Assembly (NCBI GenBank): GCA_963921795.1
Contig: OY997659.1
Span: 51,642,995-51,706,994 of the forward strand
Source: Nannobrachium achirus
Lineage: Eukaryota; Chordata; Actinopteri; Myctophiformes; Myctophidae
Direction of reading: 5' to 3'
Length of the DNA: 64,000 nucleotides
Positions within the stretch are counted from its first letter, which is position 1, and every line of letters begins with the position of its first letter. The position numbers were made by a program, and so were the translations under genes. This document shows, one piece after another, positions 22,425-33,884 of this stretch. The notes under the pieces are model-generated. The model worked only from the letters and a program-made list of their open reading frames with translations. It was not told the origin of the DNA and did no database searches.

Positions 22425-22689
22425 CGGCAAGCGCCGAGGTCCATTTGGTTACCAACTGTCCAACTCCATCATTAATAAGCTGGGGATTGTGGACCACCTC
22501 AAGCCTCAAGGACCACTGGTGGTATTTGAAGCAGATGATCAGATCGTGCAAAACTCGGAATACCCCGAAACGCTTTGCGTGGTGTCACAGGCGAGAGAGA
22601 TGAAGCAGGGATCCCCACAACCTTCATAGATTCCATATAGTTTCATTGTTTGACAGCACAATCATCAGTGTATTTTGGATTCATGTGTG

Positions 22690-22760
22690 AAATAGCCGAT
22701 TTACAAGCTCACAATGCCTAGCAGCAGGAGGCGGTGTGAGCTTGTAGATCTGCCATTTTT
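22690..22760. repeat. Hairpin repeat
   Basis: AATAGCCGATTTACAAGCTC opposite GAGCTTGTAGATCTGCCATT, with an imperfect centre (CAATGCCTAGCAGCAGGAGG). It adjoins a minus-strand fragment (22590-22690) of the family seen at 44401-44863. Confidence 0.82.
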
Positions 22761-22936
22761 GGCTAAAGTTCTCAGAATAGCCTATACGCTAGGGTTCAAG
22801 TGGTTAATCTACTGACGGCCTTAAAATAATGATTGCTGGATCATCGGCTTCTACGTCGATGTGTGTAAGGTCATGTTGCACCCCTCTTGGCCTTGGGCAC
22901 AACGTATGCTTCGCCAATATCTTTATATAGGCCTAT

Positions 22937-22937
<1 letters not shown>

Positions 22938-23009
<72 letters not shown>
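22938..23009 (+). repeat. (ACAG)n microsatellite
   Basis: About 18 ACAG units. Confidence 0.97.
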
Positions 23010-23530
23010 GAGGCAGCTAAATAAGTCTGGGCTCGCCGAGCCATAGCCCATAAGGTTTGGGCTTCTTTCCTCTTTATATCACAGATGCATTCTGTTCCTG
23101 TTTTTATAATTAACTAAATAATATCTATCTACTTATGCAGAACTATTGCTTGCCAAAAAATAAGTGAATAAAGTGGGCGCAAGTGAACTGCCTTTGCGCC
23201 ACCGCGGCCACACAATAGCCTACGAATTAATCTACGTATAGGCCTATGATTTGGTCTTTACGTGTCATTAAACCTTAATATGCAAATATACAACCTTTGT
23301 TTTGTTTTATTAATGTTATGATGGCGCAAGGAAGGCTGACTTTTCTCAGTTGCCTTAATTCAACGAGTCACCCACTGCGCACCACCACATCAATTTCTGT
23401 ATCAGAAAGTCTTGTAGGCTATAATATCCACGTGGTTCCACTGAGTTCGGATCCCTTTTTTATAATCGTCAACTGGTCCGGTTTGGTTCAGATTACCACG
23501 GAATCCGCACGGTTCTGTAACAGTAAACCC

Positions 23531-23728
23531 CAGAGGCGTCAATTGGGTATGGCAAGCTATGGCAGCTGCCATACCTTGGCTACAGTGGGAAATAATAAAA
23601 TGTACTTTTCATCATGTCTGTTGCTAAGGTATGGCAACATGACTGGTGTCTTGCACGCACGCGAGGGCGCGCGTGCAAGACACCAGTCATGTTGCCATAC
23701 CTTAGCTTTTGCTGAACTGACGCCACTG
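23531..23728 (+). mobile_element. hAT-type MITE with internal palindrome and TSD
   Basis: Begins CAGAGGCGTCAATTGGGTAT and ends ACTGACGCCACTG. Perfect 8-bp duplications GTAAACCC lie at 23523-23530 and 23729-23736. The right half (about 23624-23705) is an almost perfect palindrome: TAAGGTATGGCAACATGACT, then TGCACGCACGCG and its complement. Confidence 0.9.
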
Positions 23729-23824
23729 GTAAACCCCGACTCTGCAGGGTCTCCAGCGAACAAGACAGCGCTGATTTGGGACAAGCGCTAGAGCTGCAGG
23801 CAGCTCGCCGTATGGCCGTGTTGC

Positions 23825-23894
23825 GTATAGCAGATATACAAGCTCATAGCGTGGTGAATTGCGTCGAGTTGTGAGCTTGTAGCTCTGATATTTT
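23825..23894. repeat. Hairpin repeat, diverged
   Basis: TATAGCAGATATACAAGCTC opposite GTGAGCTTGTAGCTCTGATA. The centre is degenerate. Confidence 0.7.
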
Positions 23895-24251
23895 CAACGC
23901 GCGTCACCATCGTACGACGAATAGGCTGATTTTTAACAGCACACAGCACAGAAGAAGCAGCCCGCAGCACGCTCACCCTTCGGGATTTAAACCACGCTGA
24001 CAGATCATGATACAAAAATGATGATGTTGATTTAATGGTTGTAGCCTACTACTTTAACCAAATAATAATAAGAATAATAGGCTTAAATCTGATAAAATAG
24101 CCCAAAGGGAGCCACATGATAAAATAGCCTATATAAGGGAGACATTTTCCCAGCCGGTCACAGTGTCCGGTGCCGGTGGACTTTATAATTACCGGCCAAT
24201 TAAACATTTTAACGGTCAATGGCACAACGTATCGCCAATATCTTTATATAT

Positions 24252-24292
24252 ACAGACAGACAGACAGACATAGAGAGAGGGGGGGGGGGGGG

Positions 24293-24354
<62 letters not shown>
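24252..24354 (+). repeat. Compound microsatellite (ACAG)n-(G)n-(GA)n
   Basis: ACAGACAG, then a G-run of about 18, then about 30 GA units. Confidence 0.97.
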
Positions 24355-24356
<2 letters not shown>

Positions 24357-24764
24357 CGTCGGTTCCATCCAGCTATGGTCCATTGCTAATGTTCATGAAT
24401 CATGGAGACTTAGAGGATTGATTGAAAAGCCATTAGACACCTGGCACCCCCTCAAGAACCACTGTGGGGCCCCGGACCACTGGTTGAAATCCACTGTCAG
24501 AAAGAAAGTAATGACGTGCTGCCGTGCATATCACCGGGAAAAGAAAAAAAAAAAAAAAAGGTAGGCCTATACCTCTGCCCTCATGAAAGTCAGGCAAGAC
24601 TGTTATTTAGAACATAAGATGAAACCAAATGGACCCTTGTGTTCATGAGTTAGAGCTTAAAATGAATTGTCTACAATGAAACCATTGATATAAGAATCAC
24701 TGTACATCTACAGACTTTTTTTTTTTTTTTTTTTTTTAGTCAGTGCCATCCTTTTTTTTTTTTT

Positions 24765-24883
24765 CATGACGTGTCACGCGTACCTTAGCTGAACCATCGT
24801 GGAACTTTACATGACGTGTCACGCGTACCTTAGTGGAAATTTACATGACGTGTCACGCGTACCTTAGCTGAACGATCGTGGAA
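24765..24883 (+). repeat. Three tandem ~45-bp units with a TGACGTGTCACGCGTA core
   Basis: CATGACGTGTCACGCGTACC then TTAGCTGAACGATCGTGGAA, repeated three times with small deletions. Each unit holds a TGACGT half-CRE-like word. Confidence 0.85.
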
Positions 24884-25035
24884 AGACGCGATGCGTCCAG
24901 ACGCTTTGATGCAGGGCAATCGTGTGCCCCGGAGTGCCACTGGAGCAGAACTAACGCATGCACACACGCATGCATATCTAAACAAAAACCATGCTGCACA
25001 AGATGCGTCTCAACGTTCAGAAGGCACTAAAGGAG

Positions 25036-25202
<167 letters not shown>

Positions 25203-25654
25203 ATATGAATCCATGTGATTCCAATGCAGGACAATAATCACATGGGCTGACAGTGTGACCACAGCCCTCCCTGCTGGTCAAAACAATGAATGACAGGAGG
25301 AAATAGTTGAAGCCAAATGGGCTCCATCTGTGCACAGCAGCCTTATTGGAAAGACATCGGTCCTCTTCTTACTTCCCTCACAGGTCTTAACAATTATAAG
25401 GCTCTGTTCCATTTAGTGTAGCATGGTGGTTCTCAAATCATTTAATTGGTTTCAAGGACCCCCAGACCTCTGTTTGAGCAGAATGGAACAGAGCCTTCAT
25501 TAGTATCATTGGTAACACTGACTCTGTTTGAGCAGAATGGAACAGAGCCTTATATTAGGGACCCACAAGGCCAAAAGCTCAAGGAATAGGGTTGAACCTG
25601 AGGCTGTGATGTCATGCCGTACTTTTTATTTCTGTTGTATCTATTCGTCTTTTC

Positions 25655-26147
25655 ATTAAGGTCCACAGAATGAGAGGCCTGCTCTGCCGGAAACATCGCG
25701 AAATATTCACCGTCCCATTGACTCCACTACACATAAGAAAAATATTTTAAAAAGAAAATAATCGTCTTTAAGTAGCATGTGAGGGGTCAAACTAGGGGTT
25801 CTTCATGATTCTGAATCCATTGCAAGCATTCGTTTTGCATGAAAAACATTCCTTGGGCTGAATTTCGGCCCCCCAAAATTGTGCAATTTGATTAGTCACC
25901 AAAAAATCATCACTTTTCACAGTTTTGGGTGGACAGAATTTTGCCCTAGGAAATGTTTTTCATGCAAAACAAATGCTTGCAGTGGATTTGGAATCATGAA
26001 GAACCCCTAGTTTAACCCCTCACAGATTTTTTTTTATAATTTTCTATTCATGTATAGTGTGAAGTCGATGGGACAGTGAATATACAAATGGCCATAACAT
26101 TTTTTTGCAATGTTTCCGACAGAGCAGGCCTCTCATTCTGTGGACCG
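25655..26147. repeat. Long palindromic element, copy 2
   Basis: The outer arms GTCCACAGAATGAGAGGCCT and AGGCCTCTCATTCTGTGGAC bound a roughly 490-bp foldback. Inner arms share CATTGCAAGCATTCGTTTTG and AGCATGTGAGGGGTCAAACT with 7097-7334. No ORF. Confidence 0.85.
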
Positions 26148-26724
26148 GTCTTCACCTAAAGGGTTACTGTCACTTTAAGAATCACGTTAATATTTTTATG
26201 TCATTGTGGGGATACGCAATTATAAGCCAATCAATTGTCTGTATATAGCCTGACTGTATGACTACTGGTCAGCTGTTGTTTGGGGGGGGGGGGGCTAAGC
26301 TCATGTCACAGTGTAATCTGCCCCTCAACCCCTTTAGGTGACAGTAACACTTTAATGACCAAACCAATAGATAAAACTGAAATAAAAAGTATGGCATGAC
26401 ATGACAGTTCATCTCCCATTCTGGGCTTGTGGGTCCCTGGCTATTAGTATCATCACTAACACTGACTCTGTTAGAGCATAATGGAACAGACTAGAGCATT
26501 GCCCAAGTCGTAAATTGCAACTCTAGATTTACTGTATTTTTAAATATGCTGAATCTAGAGTTGCGGTTGGGAGATACACGCACATCCACACAACTGCGAC
26601 GGATGCTGGATAAAAAATGTAGACTTTGTCAGTATACGTACGTCATACACCTGACGAAGGCCGGATAGGACGAAATGTTGTGTATTTATATCGTATGGGG
26701 AGCTGTGAGACAGTGTGCAGATCC

Positions 26725-27215
26725 ATTCTTCTCTTCGAATCTAGAGTTTTAACACCAACCATTGACAGCCCATACATCCAAACAGAAAAGTGCCATCTGA
26801 TTCTATTAAACGATTAAAATCACCAACATTGCAGCTGTATGGAAAGCTAGAATTTCCTCTTTCTATGTGCAAAGTGTTTGTTTGATGAAAAATCCACCGT
26901 AGACATGTTATGAGCTACGTTCTGTCAAGTAATTCTGTGGTGCCGATGATTATTTTTTCTAAGTCTTGGAGTTTGGAAGCGCTCGGGGGAAATCACTCAA
27001 CGGTCCTGCACCACCCCGGAGGCAGCTGGACGCTGCGTTATTGAAGACGAGTGCTTCCAAAAGCCAACATTTTGAAAAATAATCACCTGCACGAAAGTTC
27101 TTGACAGAAAGTAGCTCATACAGTAACATGTCTTGCCGTGAATTTGCAATGTTGGTGAGTTTAATGTTGTTTAATACAATCAGAGAGCACTTTTCTGTCT
27201 GGATGTGTAGCAATG
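26725..27215. mobile_element. Degraded relative of the Mutator-like element
   Basis: Shares with 27555-28229 the stretches ATTTTTTCTAAG..TGGAGT, TTTGGAAGCGCTCG, TTATTGAAGACGAG.GCTTCC and CTATGTGCAAAGTGTTTGTT. The outer ends are diverged. Confidence 0.65.
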
Positions 27216-27554
27216 AAATTACTACACCAATCCCACAAACACACGAACCATAGCATTAAAGGAGTAGTTCACCCAAAAAAATGACTTTTTTCCTATTGAT
27301 TACTCACGCCATGGAGAAAATGTGGCAGATTTTCAAAACATGGTTATTTTATAAAACGTTTGCACTGAACACAATTACATTTATTCTATCACTGCCTACA
27401 TCGTAAAATGATATAACAACTAGGTTAGAATATTTACATATCAATTCATTCATATTCAAAAAGTTGAGCCCATAATTCATGAGGGGTTGTTCCTGGAGGC
27501 GTGGCATATAGTGGTATATTAATAGATCTTGGCTTTGTAAACGAGGGTACAGAT

Positions 27555-28229
27555 TAGCCGCAAATTGCAACACTAGATTTTTTTTATAATCGGATGAATC
27601 TAGGGTTGCAATACCTCCCATAGGTGGCCAATGCATCAAAACAGTTTTTTGCTATCTGATTGTATTAAACAACTTAAAATTCTGCTATTTTGGGGCTCTA
27701 TGGAAAGCTCAGAGTATGCTTATCCTCTTTCTATCTGCAAAGAGTTTCTTTCATAAAAACCCAGTGTAGACATGTTATGAGCTACTTTCTGTCAAGAAAT
27801 TCAGTTCAGGTGGTTATTTTTTCTAAGTGCTGGAGTTTGGAAGCGCTCGTGGGAAGTCACTCAGCGGTCCTGTGTACCAGGTTCTAAATGTCACATAGCC
27901 TAATGCAGGAGGCAGCGGGACATGGCGTTATTGAAGACGAGCGCTTCCGAAGTTCAACACTTAGGAAAAAAAAAAGAAAACATGTCTGTTCAGATTTATT
28001 GACAGATATAACTCATAACATGTCTACGCTGGGTTTTTATGAAACAAACACTTTGCAGATAGAAAGAGGATACTTCAAGCTTTCCATACAGCCCCAATAT
28101 TGGTGAGTTTGAAGTCGTTTAATACAATCAGATAGCAAAAAAAACAGTTTTGATGCATTGGCTGCCTATGGGAGGTATTGCAACCCTAGATTCAACCGAT
28201 TAAAAATCTAGTGTTTCAATTTGCGGCTA
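27555..28229. mobile_element. Mutator-like (MULE-type) long-TIR MITE, copy 1
   Basis: A 675-bp element with very long terminal inverted repeats that meet near the centre. Ends are TAGCCGCAAATTGCAACACT and its complement ending TTGCGGCTA. Flanks are GGTACAGAT (27546-27554) and GGTACAGAC (28230-28238), 8 of 9 identical. Long TIRs with 9-bp duplications are the Mutator signature. Confidence 0.82.
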
Positions 28230-28431
28230 GGTACAGACATGGCAAAGTTTTAGATCCCTTAAAGTTAATTTAGGAACATTTTAGGGGCAGGGGAAATTAT
28301 CACCATGTAGTTTTATTGATCAGAGATTCATTTTTCTGAGAATCATTTCTGAGAAATGTGTGGAGTGCAACTTTAACCTACTGTAAATGCTGAACAATGT
28401 AACTGAACAAGGTAGGGTTCCCCAATATAGG

Positions 28432-29093
28432 CTAGTCAATCTAAGAAGGTTTGACCCAAAAGAAATTGCAATAGTAATGGTTCAAGGTTTTTATCATCCA
28501 AATAACATATAAAAAGTTGTGAATTATATATTTGGGGATCAAGGTGAATTCAGGGCGTTCAAGTTTGGGTCCATTCACTTACTATACAGGAAAAGAATAT
28601 ACCCCCCCAAAAAATCTTCTTAGCATGTGAGGGGTCTAACTAGGGTTAGACCCCTTGGGTTTTCATGATCCTGAATCCATTGCAAGCATTTGTTTTGCAC
28701 AAAAAAACATTTGTCCGGTTAAAAAACGGACACCACAAAACGGAGCTGACCCCAGAAAAGTGATGACTCATCACTAATCCATAGTTTTGTGGTGTCCGTT
28801 TTTAGCCCAAGGAATGTTTTTCGTGCAAAACAAATGCTTGCAATGGATTCAGAATCATGAAAAAACCCTAGTTAGACCCCTCACATGCGACTTAAATAAG
28901 ATTGTTTGGGGGTCTTTTTTTCCTGTATAGTAAGGGAATGGACCCAAACTTGAACCACCTTGATCCACTAAATATATAATTCACAACTTTTAATATGTTA
29001 TTTGGATGACCCTAAGGATCATAAAAAACCTTGAACCATTACTATTGCAATTTCTTTTGGGTCAGGCCCTTTTTTTTGCTTAGATTGACTGGC
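28432..29093. repeat. Long palindromic element, copy 3 (~660 bp)
   Basis: Left end GGCTAGTCAATCTAAG pairs with CTTAGATTGACTGGCC. Successive inner arms also pair: CAATAGTAATGGTTCAAGG, TTGTGAATTATATATTT and CATTGCAAGCATTTGTTTTG. The core shares sequence with copies 1 and 2. Arms are about 90% matched by eye. Confidence 0.85.
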
Positions 29094-29143
29094 CTAATAG
29101 GCTCTATGCACAGCAGCCATGTTGGAGAGAAGTTGGGTCTCTT

Positions 29144-30475
29144 TAGTCAGGCGGAAATTCTGAAAAAAGGCCTTCTATAAGCAGGTTAGAGGCATTTGGG
29201 GGTAAAAGTGAGGAACCAGGCTATTTTACATAATTCAAGGGTGCCGAATCTGAAAAACCTGGTTCCCAATCAAAATTTTGAGTTTTTGACCTTCTAATTT
29301 GCATAACAAAGTGGCTGCTGAATTGTACATTTTGAACTATTTATTCAAGCAATATTTCTCTTTCAAAAAACTTTTCATCATTTTATCATATAATCAGGCT
29401 TTTGTGAACACCCAGGACAGTTTTTGAGGTGCTTGAATCAGTTTAGATTTAGATATTTCATATTCATTTTTATCAGACATGCCCCCTTCCTATACAAACC
29501 CATTGTAACTTCAAACTCCATTCTAACCATGATAGATTTAATGAAAACACCCATCCTTTTTTCTGGTGACTCCTGACGCCCTCCTAATACGTGAGCAGGA
29601 CTTCTTTCGATAACTCCTTTCATTTATTTTATATTTTTTGTATTTATTTATTTTTCATTTTCCCAAATAATTATTAAAAAGAAACTAAAAAAGGTTATCG
29701 AAAGAACATTGCCTGTTCGTGTATTAGGAGGGCATCAGGAGTCACCAGAAAAAAGGATGGGTGTTTTCATTGAATCTATCATGGTTAAAATGTATTTGTA
29801 TTTAAGTGAAATATCCCTTTTAAATAAAAATAAAACATTTTAACCATGATAGATTCAATTAAAACACCCATCCTTTTTTCTGGTGACTCCTGATGCCCTT
29901 CTAATATACAAACAGGCAGTGTTCTTTCGATAACCTTTTTAGTTTATTTTTTATAATTATTTGGGATAATGAAAAAAATTAAATACAATTAAGACATTAT
30001 TAAAAATAAATGAAAGATGTTATTGACAAAACACAACCTGCTCACGTATTAGGAGGATGTCAGGAGTCACCAGAAAAAAGGACGGGTGTTTTCATTAAAT
30101 CAATCATGGTTAAAATGGAGTTTGAAGTTACAATGGGTTTGTATAGGAAGGGGGCGTGTCTGATAAAATGAATATCAAATATCTAAACTGAATAAAACAA
30201 CTCAAAAACTGTCCTGGGTGTTCCCAAAAGCTTGATTAGACGTTAAAATTACTAAGGTTTTTTTTAAAGTGAAATATCTCTTGAAGAAATAGTTTAAAAT
30301 TGACAATTCGGCAGCTATTTTGTTATGCAAATTAGAAGGTCAAAAACTCAAATTTTTGCTTGGGAACCATTTTTTTCAGATTCAGCACCCTTGAATTGTG
30401 TTAAATAGACTAGTTCCCAACTTTTACCCCAAAATGCCTCTAACAATCACATTTTTCAGAAAAACCACTAGACTA
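29144..30475. mobile_element. 1.33-kb palindromic element with 4-bp TSD and a preserved empty site
   Basis: Ends TAGTC...TTCTGAAAAA and TTTTTCAGAAA...GACTA, flanked by TCTT on both sides (29140-29143 and 30476-30479). The duplicated locus at 31030-31060 has the same flanks joined through a single TCTT (31040-31043), which defines the ends. The arms pair over nearly the whole length (TTTTTGACCTTCTAATTTGC, CAGACATGCCCCCTTCCTAT). An inner repeat TCCTTTTTTCTGGTGACTCC occurs four times in alternating orientation. No ORF above background; superfamily unassigned. Confidence 0.88.
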
Positions 30476-30499
30476 TCTTCTCCCTTCCTTCAAAGGTGT

Positions 30500-30632
30500 T
30501 ATGATACCAATATAGGCCCTGTTCCATTTCATGTATACTGTAGCACAATGATACCAATATAGGCCCTGTTCCATTTCATGTACTGTAGCACAATGATACC
30601 AATATAGGCCCTGTTCCATTTCATGTACTGTA
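30500..30632 (+). repeat. ~45-bp tandem repeat, three copies
   Basis: Units of GCACAATGATACCAATATAG then GCCCTGTTCCATTTCATGTA(TA)CTGTA. The same unit fills 31065-31475. Confidence 0.95.
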
Positions 30633-30633
30633 G

Positions 30634-30963
30634 CCAGGGACGTGCTGGCCATTGGGAAAAGCGGGCCAACTCCCGAAAGGCCGGTTCATTCCCGGCCGGT
30701 CCAGGCCGGCCATTAGGAAAAAATCCAAATAAAATGTCAGCCCTCGTTCCATTTGGGGGGCTGGGCTGCCAACAAAGTAATTTGTCACTGTCGGGCAGAA
30801 ACCTTGTATCACCAAGTTTCAAATGTACATATTTTTTTCTCAAAGCAAAGCCCTGCTTCATAATACAAGGCTGATGCACAAAAGTAGTGAAAACAGCAGA
30901 TCTACAAGCACACAACGCCTCGCGGTGCGAGGCGTTGTGTGCTTGTAGATCGGCTGTTTTCAC
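30634..30963 (+). mobile_element. Left part of hAT-like element, duplicated and cut at the hairpin
   Basis: CAGGGACGTGCTGGCCATTG begins a block almost identical to 31477-31807. It stops exactly at the right foot of its hairpin, where sequence matching 29070 onward starts. Confidence 0.85.
30887..30963. repeat. Hairpin repeat, class II centre, near-perfect
   Basis: GTGAAAACAGCAGATCTACA, then AGCACACAACGCCTCGC, a loop GGT, and the complement. The single mismatch is AGCAGAT opposite ATCGGCT. Confidence 0.93.
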
Positions 30964-31064
30964 CCTTTTTTTTTGTTGCTTAGATTGACTGGCCTAATAG
31001 GCTCTATGCACAGCAGCCATGTTGGAGAGAAGTTGGGTCTCTTCTCCCTTCCTTCAAAGGTGTT

Positions 31065-31475
31065 ATGATACCAATATAGGCACTCTTCCATTTCATGTAC
31101 TGTAGCACAATGATACCAATATAGGCCCTGTTCCATTTCATGTACTGTAGCACAATGATACCAATATAGGCCCTGTTCCATTTCATGTATACTGTAGCAC
31201 AATGATACCAATATAGGCCCTGTTCCATTTCATGTATACTGTAGCACAATGATACCAATATAGGCCCTGTTCCATTTCATGTATACTGTAGCACAATGAT
31301 ACCAATATAGGCCCTGTTCCATTTCATGTATACTGTAGCACAATGATACCAATATAGGCCCTGTTCCATTTCATGTATACTGTAGCACAATGATACCAAT
31401 ATAGGCCCTGTTCCATTTCATGTACTGTAGCACAATGATACCAATATAGGCCCTGTTCCATTTCATGTACTGTAG
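31065..31475 (+). repeat. ~45-47-bp tandem repeat, about nine copies
   Basis: ACCAATATAGGCCCTGTTCC units alternate between CATGTACTGTA and CATGTATACTGTA endings. The array is expanded relative to 30500-30632. Confidence 0.95.
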
Positions 31476-31476
31476 C

Positions 31477-32035
31477 CAGGGACGTGCTGGCCATTGGGAA
31501 AAGCGGGCCAACTCCCGAAAGGCCGGTTCATTCCCGGCCGGTCCAGGCCGGCCATTAGGAAAAAATCCAAATAAAATGTCAGCCCTCGTTCCATTTTGGG
31601 GGCTGGGCTGCCAACAAAGTAATTTGTCACTGTCGGGCAGAAACCTTGTATCACCAAGTTTCAAATGTACACATTTTTTTCTCAAAGCAAAGCCCTGCTT
31701 CATAATACAAGGCTGATGCACAAAAGTAGTGAAAACAGCCGATCTACAAGCACACAACGCCTCGCGGTGCGAGGCGTTGTGTGCTTGTAGATCGGCTGTT
31801 TTCACTAGTTTAAATCATTTTTAAAATGATAAATACAAAACAAACGGTTTTGGACGTACAACGTTTTCACCCGACAACGACGAGATATAACTCATGTAAT
31901 TGGCCCACTGGCTTGTCACTTGCCATGATCTGAAATGGCAACGTGGCTATAGAGAGAGATCTCTCTCTATAGCACGCAATGAGGGCCTCTACAACTCTTT
32001 TTCCCGGGCTGAGTCAGGGGCCCAGCACGTCCCTG
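31477..32035 (+). mobile_element. hAT-like element with CAGGGACGTGCTGG termini
   Basis: Left end CAGGGACGTGCTGGCC pairs with right end GGGCCCAGCACGTCCCTG. The flanks (ACTGTAGC, GATGTAAC) share only five of eight bases, so the TSD is eroded. It carries a perfect hairpin (31727-31807) and a 28-bp palindrome CTATAGAGAGAGATCTCTCT... (about 31948-31974). A related fragment in reverse orientation lies at 55205-55490. Confidence 0.8.
31727..31807. repeat. Hairpin repeat, class II, perfect 39-bp arms
   Basis: 81 bp with two 39-bp arms in perfect complement around the loop GGT. The arm reads TAGTGAAAACAGCCGATCTA then CAAGCACACAACGCCTCGC. Confidence 0.97.
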
Positions 32036-32106
32036 GATGTAACAAAAGTGTCAAGTTTATGTAGACACATAATGTTAAAATACAGAAGGGAAGAGGGGTG
32101 ATTATT

Positions 32107-32760
32107 TAGCCGCAAATTGCAACACTAGATTTTTTTATACTCGGATGAATCTAGGGTTGCAATACCTCCCATAGAGATCCAATGCATGAAAACAGTTTTT
32201 TGCTATCTGATTGTATTAAACGACTTCCAACTCACCAATATTGTGGCTCTATAGAAAGCTTGGAATTTACTCTTGCTATCTGCAAAGTGTTTGTTTCTGA
32301 AAAATCCACCGTAGAATTGTTATCCTTTTATTTTCTGTCAAGAAATTCAGTTCGGGTGATTATTTTTTCTAAGTGCTGGAGTTTGGAAGCGCTTGTGGGA
32401 AGTCAGTCAGCAGTCCTGTGTACCAGCTGGTTCTAAATGTCACATAGCCTAATGCAGGAGGCAGCGGGACATGGCGTTATAGACGAGCGCTTCCGAAGTT
32501 CAAGACTTAGAAAAAAAACATGTCTTCTCGGATTTCTTGACAGAAAATAAAATCATAACAATTCTACGGTGGATTTTTCAGAAACAAACACTTTGCAGAT
32601 AGCAAGAGTAAATTCCAAGCTTTCCATAGAGCCACAATATTGGTGAGTTTGAAGTCGTTTAATACAATCAGATAGCAAAAAACTGTTTTCATGCATTGGA
32701 GGTATTGCAACCCTAGATTCATCCGAGTATAAAAAAATCTAGTGTTGCAATTTGCGGCTA
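32107..32760. mobile_element. Mutator-like long-TIR MITE, copy 2, perfect 9-bp TSD
   Basis: A 654-bp element with ends TAGCCGCAAATTGCAACACT and AGTGTTGCAATTTGCGGCTA. The 9-bp direct repeats GTGATTATT (32098-32106 and 32761-32769) are perfect. TIRs extend for roughly 280 bp per side. No ORF. Confidence 0.92.
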
Positions 32761-32831
32761 GTGATTATTTATAGCTGGGAAATCAGGAGGCTAAAAGTGG
32801 GAGTGAAGGGCCTACTGGGTCCTCTCTAAAC

Positions 32832-33035
32832 CATGGTTCTCAACCTTTTCAGGCAGTGACCCCCCAAAATAATCATATTTTAACTGGGGTCCTTAAATTG
32901 TCACTTTAGAAATGTGCAGATACCCTCTATACACTTACTGTACACTTTATGTTGGTTTGTTTACTGTTGGGTGAGAAAACAATGTTGCACATCTGGGGAC
33001 CCCCCTGTGCCCACAAGTTGAGAACCACTCCACTG
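32832..33035 (+). mobile_element. hAT-type MITE, family D (GTTCTCAACC), perfect TSD
   Basis: Left end CATGGTTCTCAACCTTTTCA, right end GTTGAGAACCACTCCACTG. 8-bp duplications CTCTAAAC lie at 32824-32831 and 33036-33043. The interior ACCCTCTATACACTTACTGT and GTTGGTTTGTTTACTGTTG is shared with 59991-60458 and 63029-63360. Confidence 0.9.
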
Positions 33036-33043
33036 CTCTAAAC

Positions 33044-33884
33044 TAAACATGCACAGCAAATAAACAAATCAGAATAATCAGAATAACCAATAGTCAAAAC
33101 CAAAAGCAAATAAAGTAATTCAAGTAATTTAAGTAACCACAGCAAATGAATCCAAACCATGGACTATTAATGAATAGCCTCTATACATACTATGCCCTCA
33201 GCACAACAAACTATCTGACAAAAGCCATTCTCAAATAGAATATTGCAAGGTGGGAAAACAGTGAAAGCTTGGTAGGTTAGGGTGGTTGGTTGTCCTCCTC
33301 ACATACTAGCCTACATCTGGTTACCCCTCAATACAGATTCATTACATTATACAAAATATAGCAAAATGACTCAAATACAACAAAATACCAAAACATACCC
33401 AGTCAATATATTCAAGGCTCCCACTGGATTACCCGGTGGGGATCAAATCAACATTGCAGTCAACATGCTTCCAGGTACACAACAAACACTCAAATTAGGC
33501 TTCTGGGCCAAAACAGCTGGCAGACAAAATGGCCACCTCTTATGTGAACTAACCTTAAAGGGACAGTGCATATTAACAGGTTGCCATGTTTGAGATGCAT
33601 GGGCTGTCAATCATGGTTGGTGTTGCAACTCTAGATGCAACATATTAAAGAATCTGAGAATTTGAGGCTTTTAATGTATTTGTGCATCAATGAGCGTCTG
33701 TTTCTGTCTCTATATTGTGGTATTGATACTTTGATATAAAAATGAGAGTAGCCTATACTTTTTCCACCACTGGTTGTGAGTTTCAGGAGAGGTTTGGTGG
33801 GAGCTCTCTTTTAACCCATTAAGACCTGGAATTATTTTATACTTTAGCTTTTGAAAAATAGCAGATATAAAAAAAAAACAATGG
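33044..33884. other. Non-coding; nothing recognised apart from small fragments
   Basis: AT-rich. The end of a family A MITE (ACTTTTTCCACCACTGG) lies at 33757-33773. Confidence 0.4.

Noticed and set aside
30529-31805. Two identical 144-codon minus-strand frames
   Set aside because: They span a perfect hairpin, a hAT-like end and tandem repeats. The identity reflects segmental duplication, not a duplicated gene.
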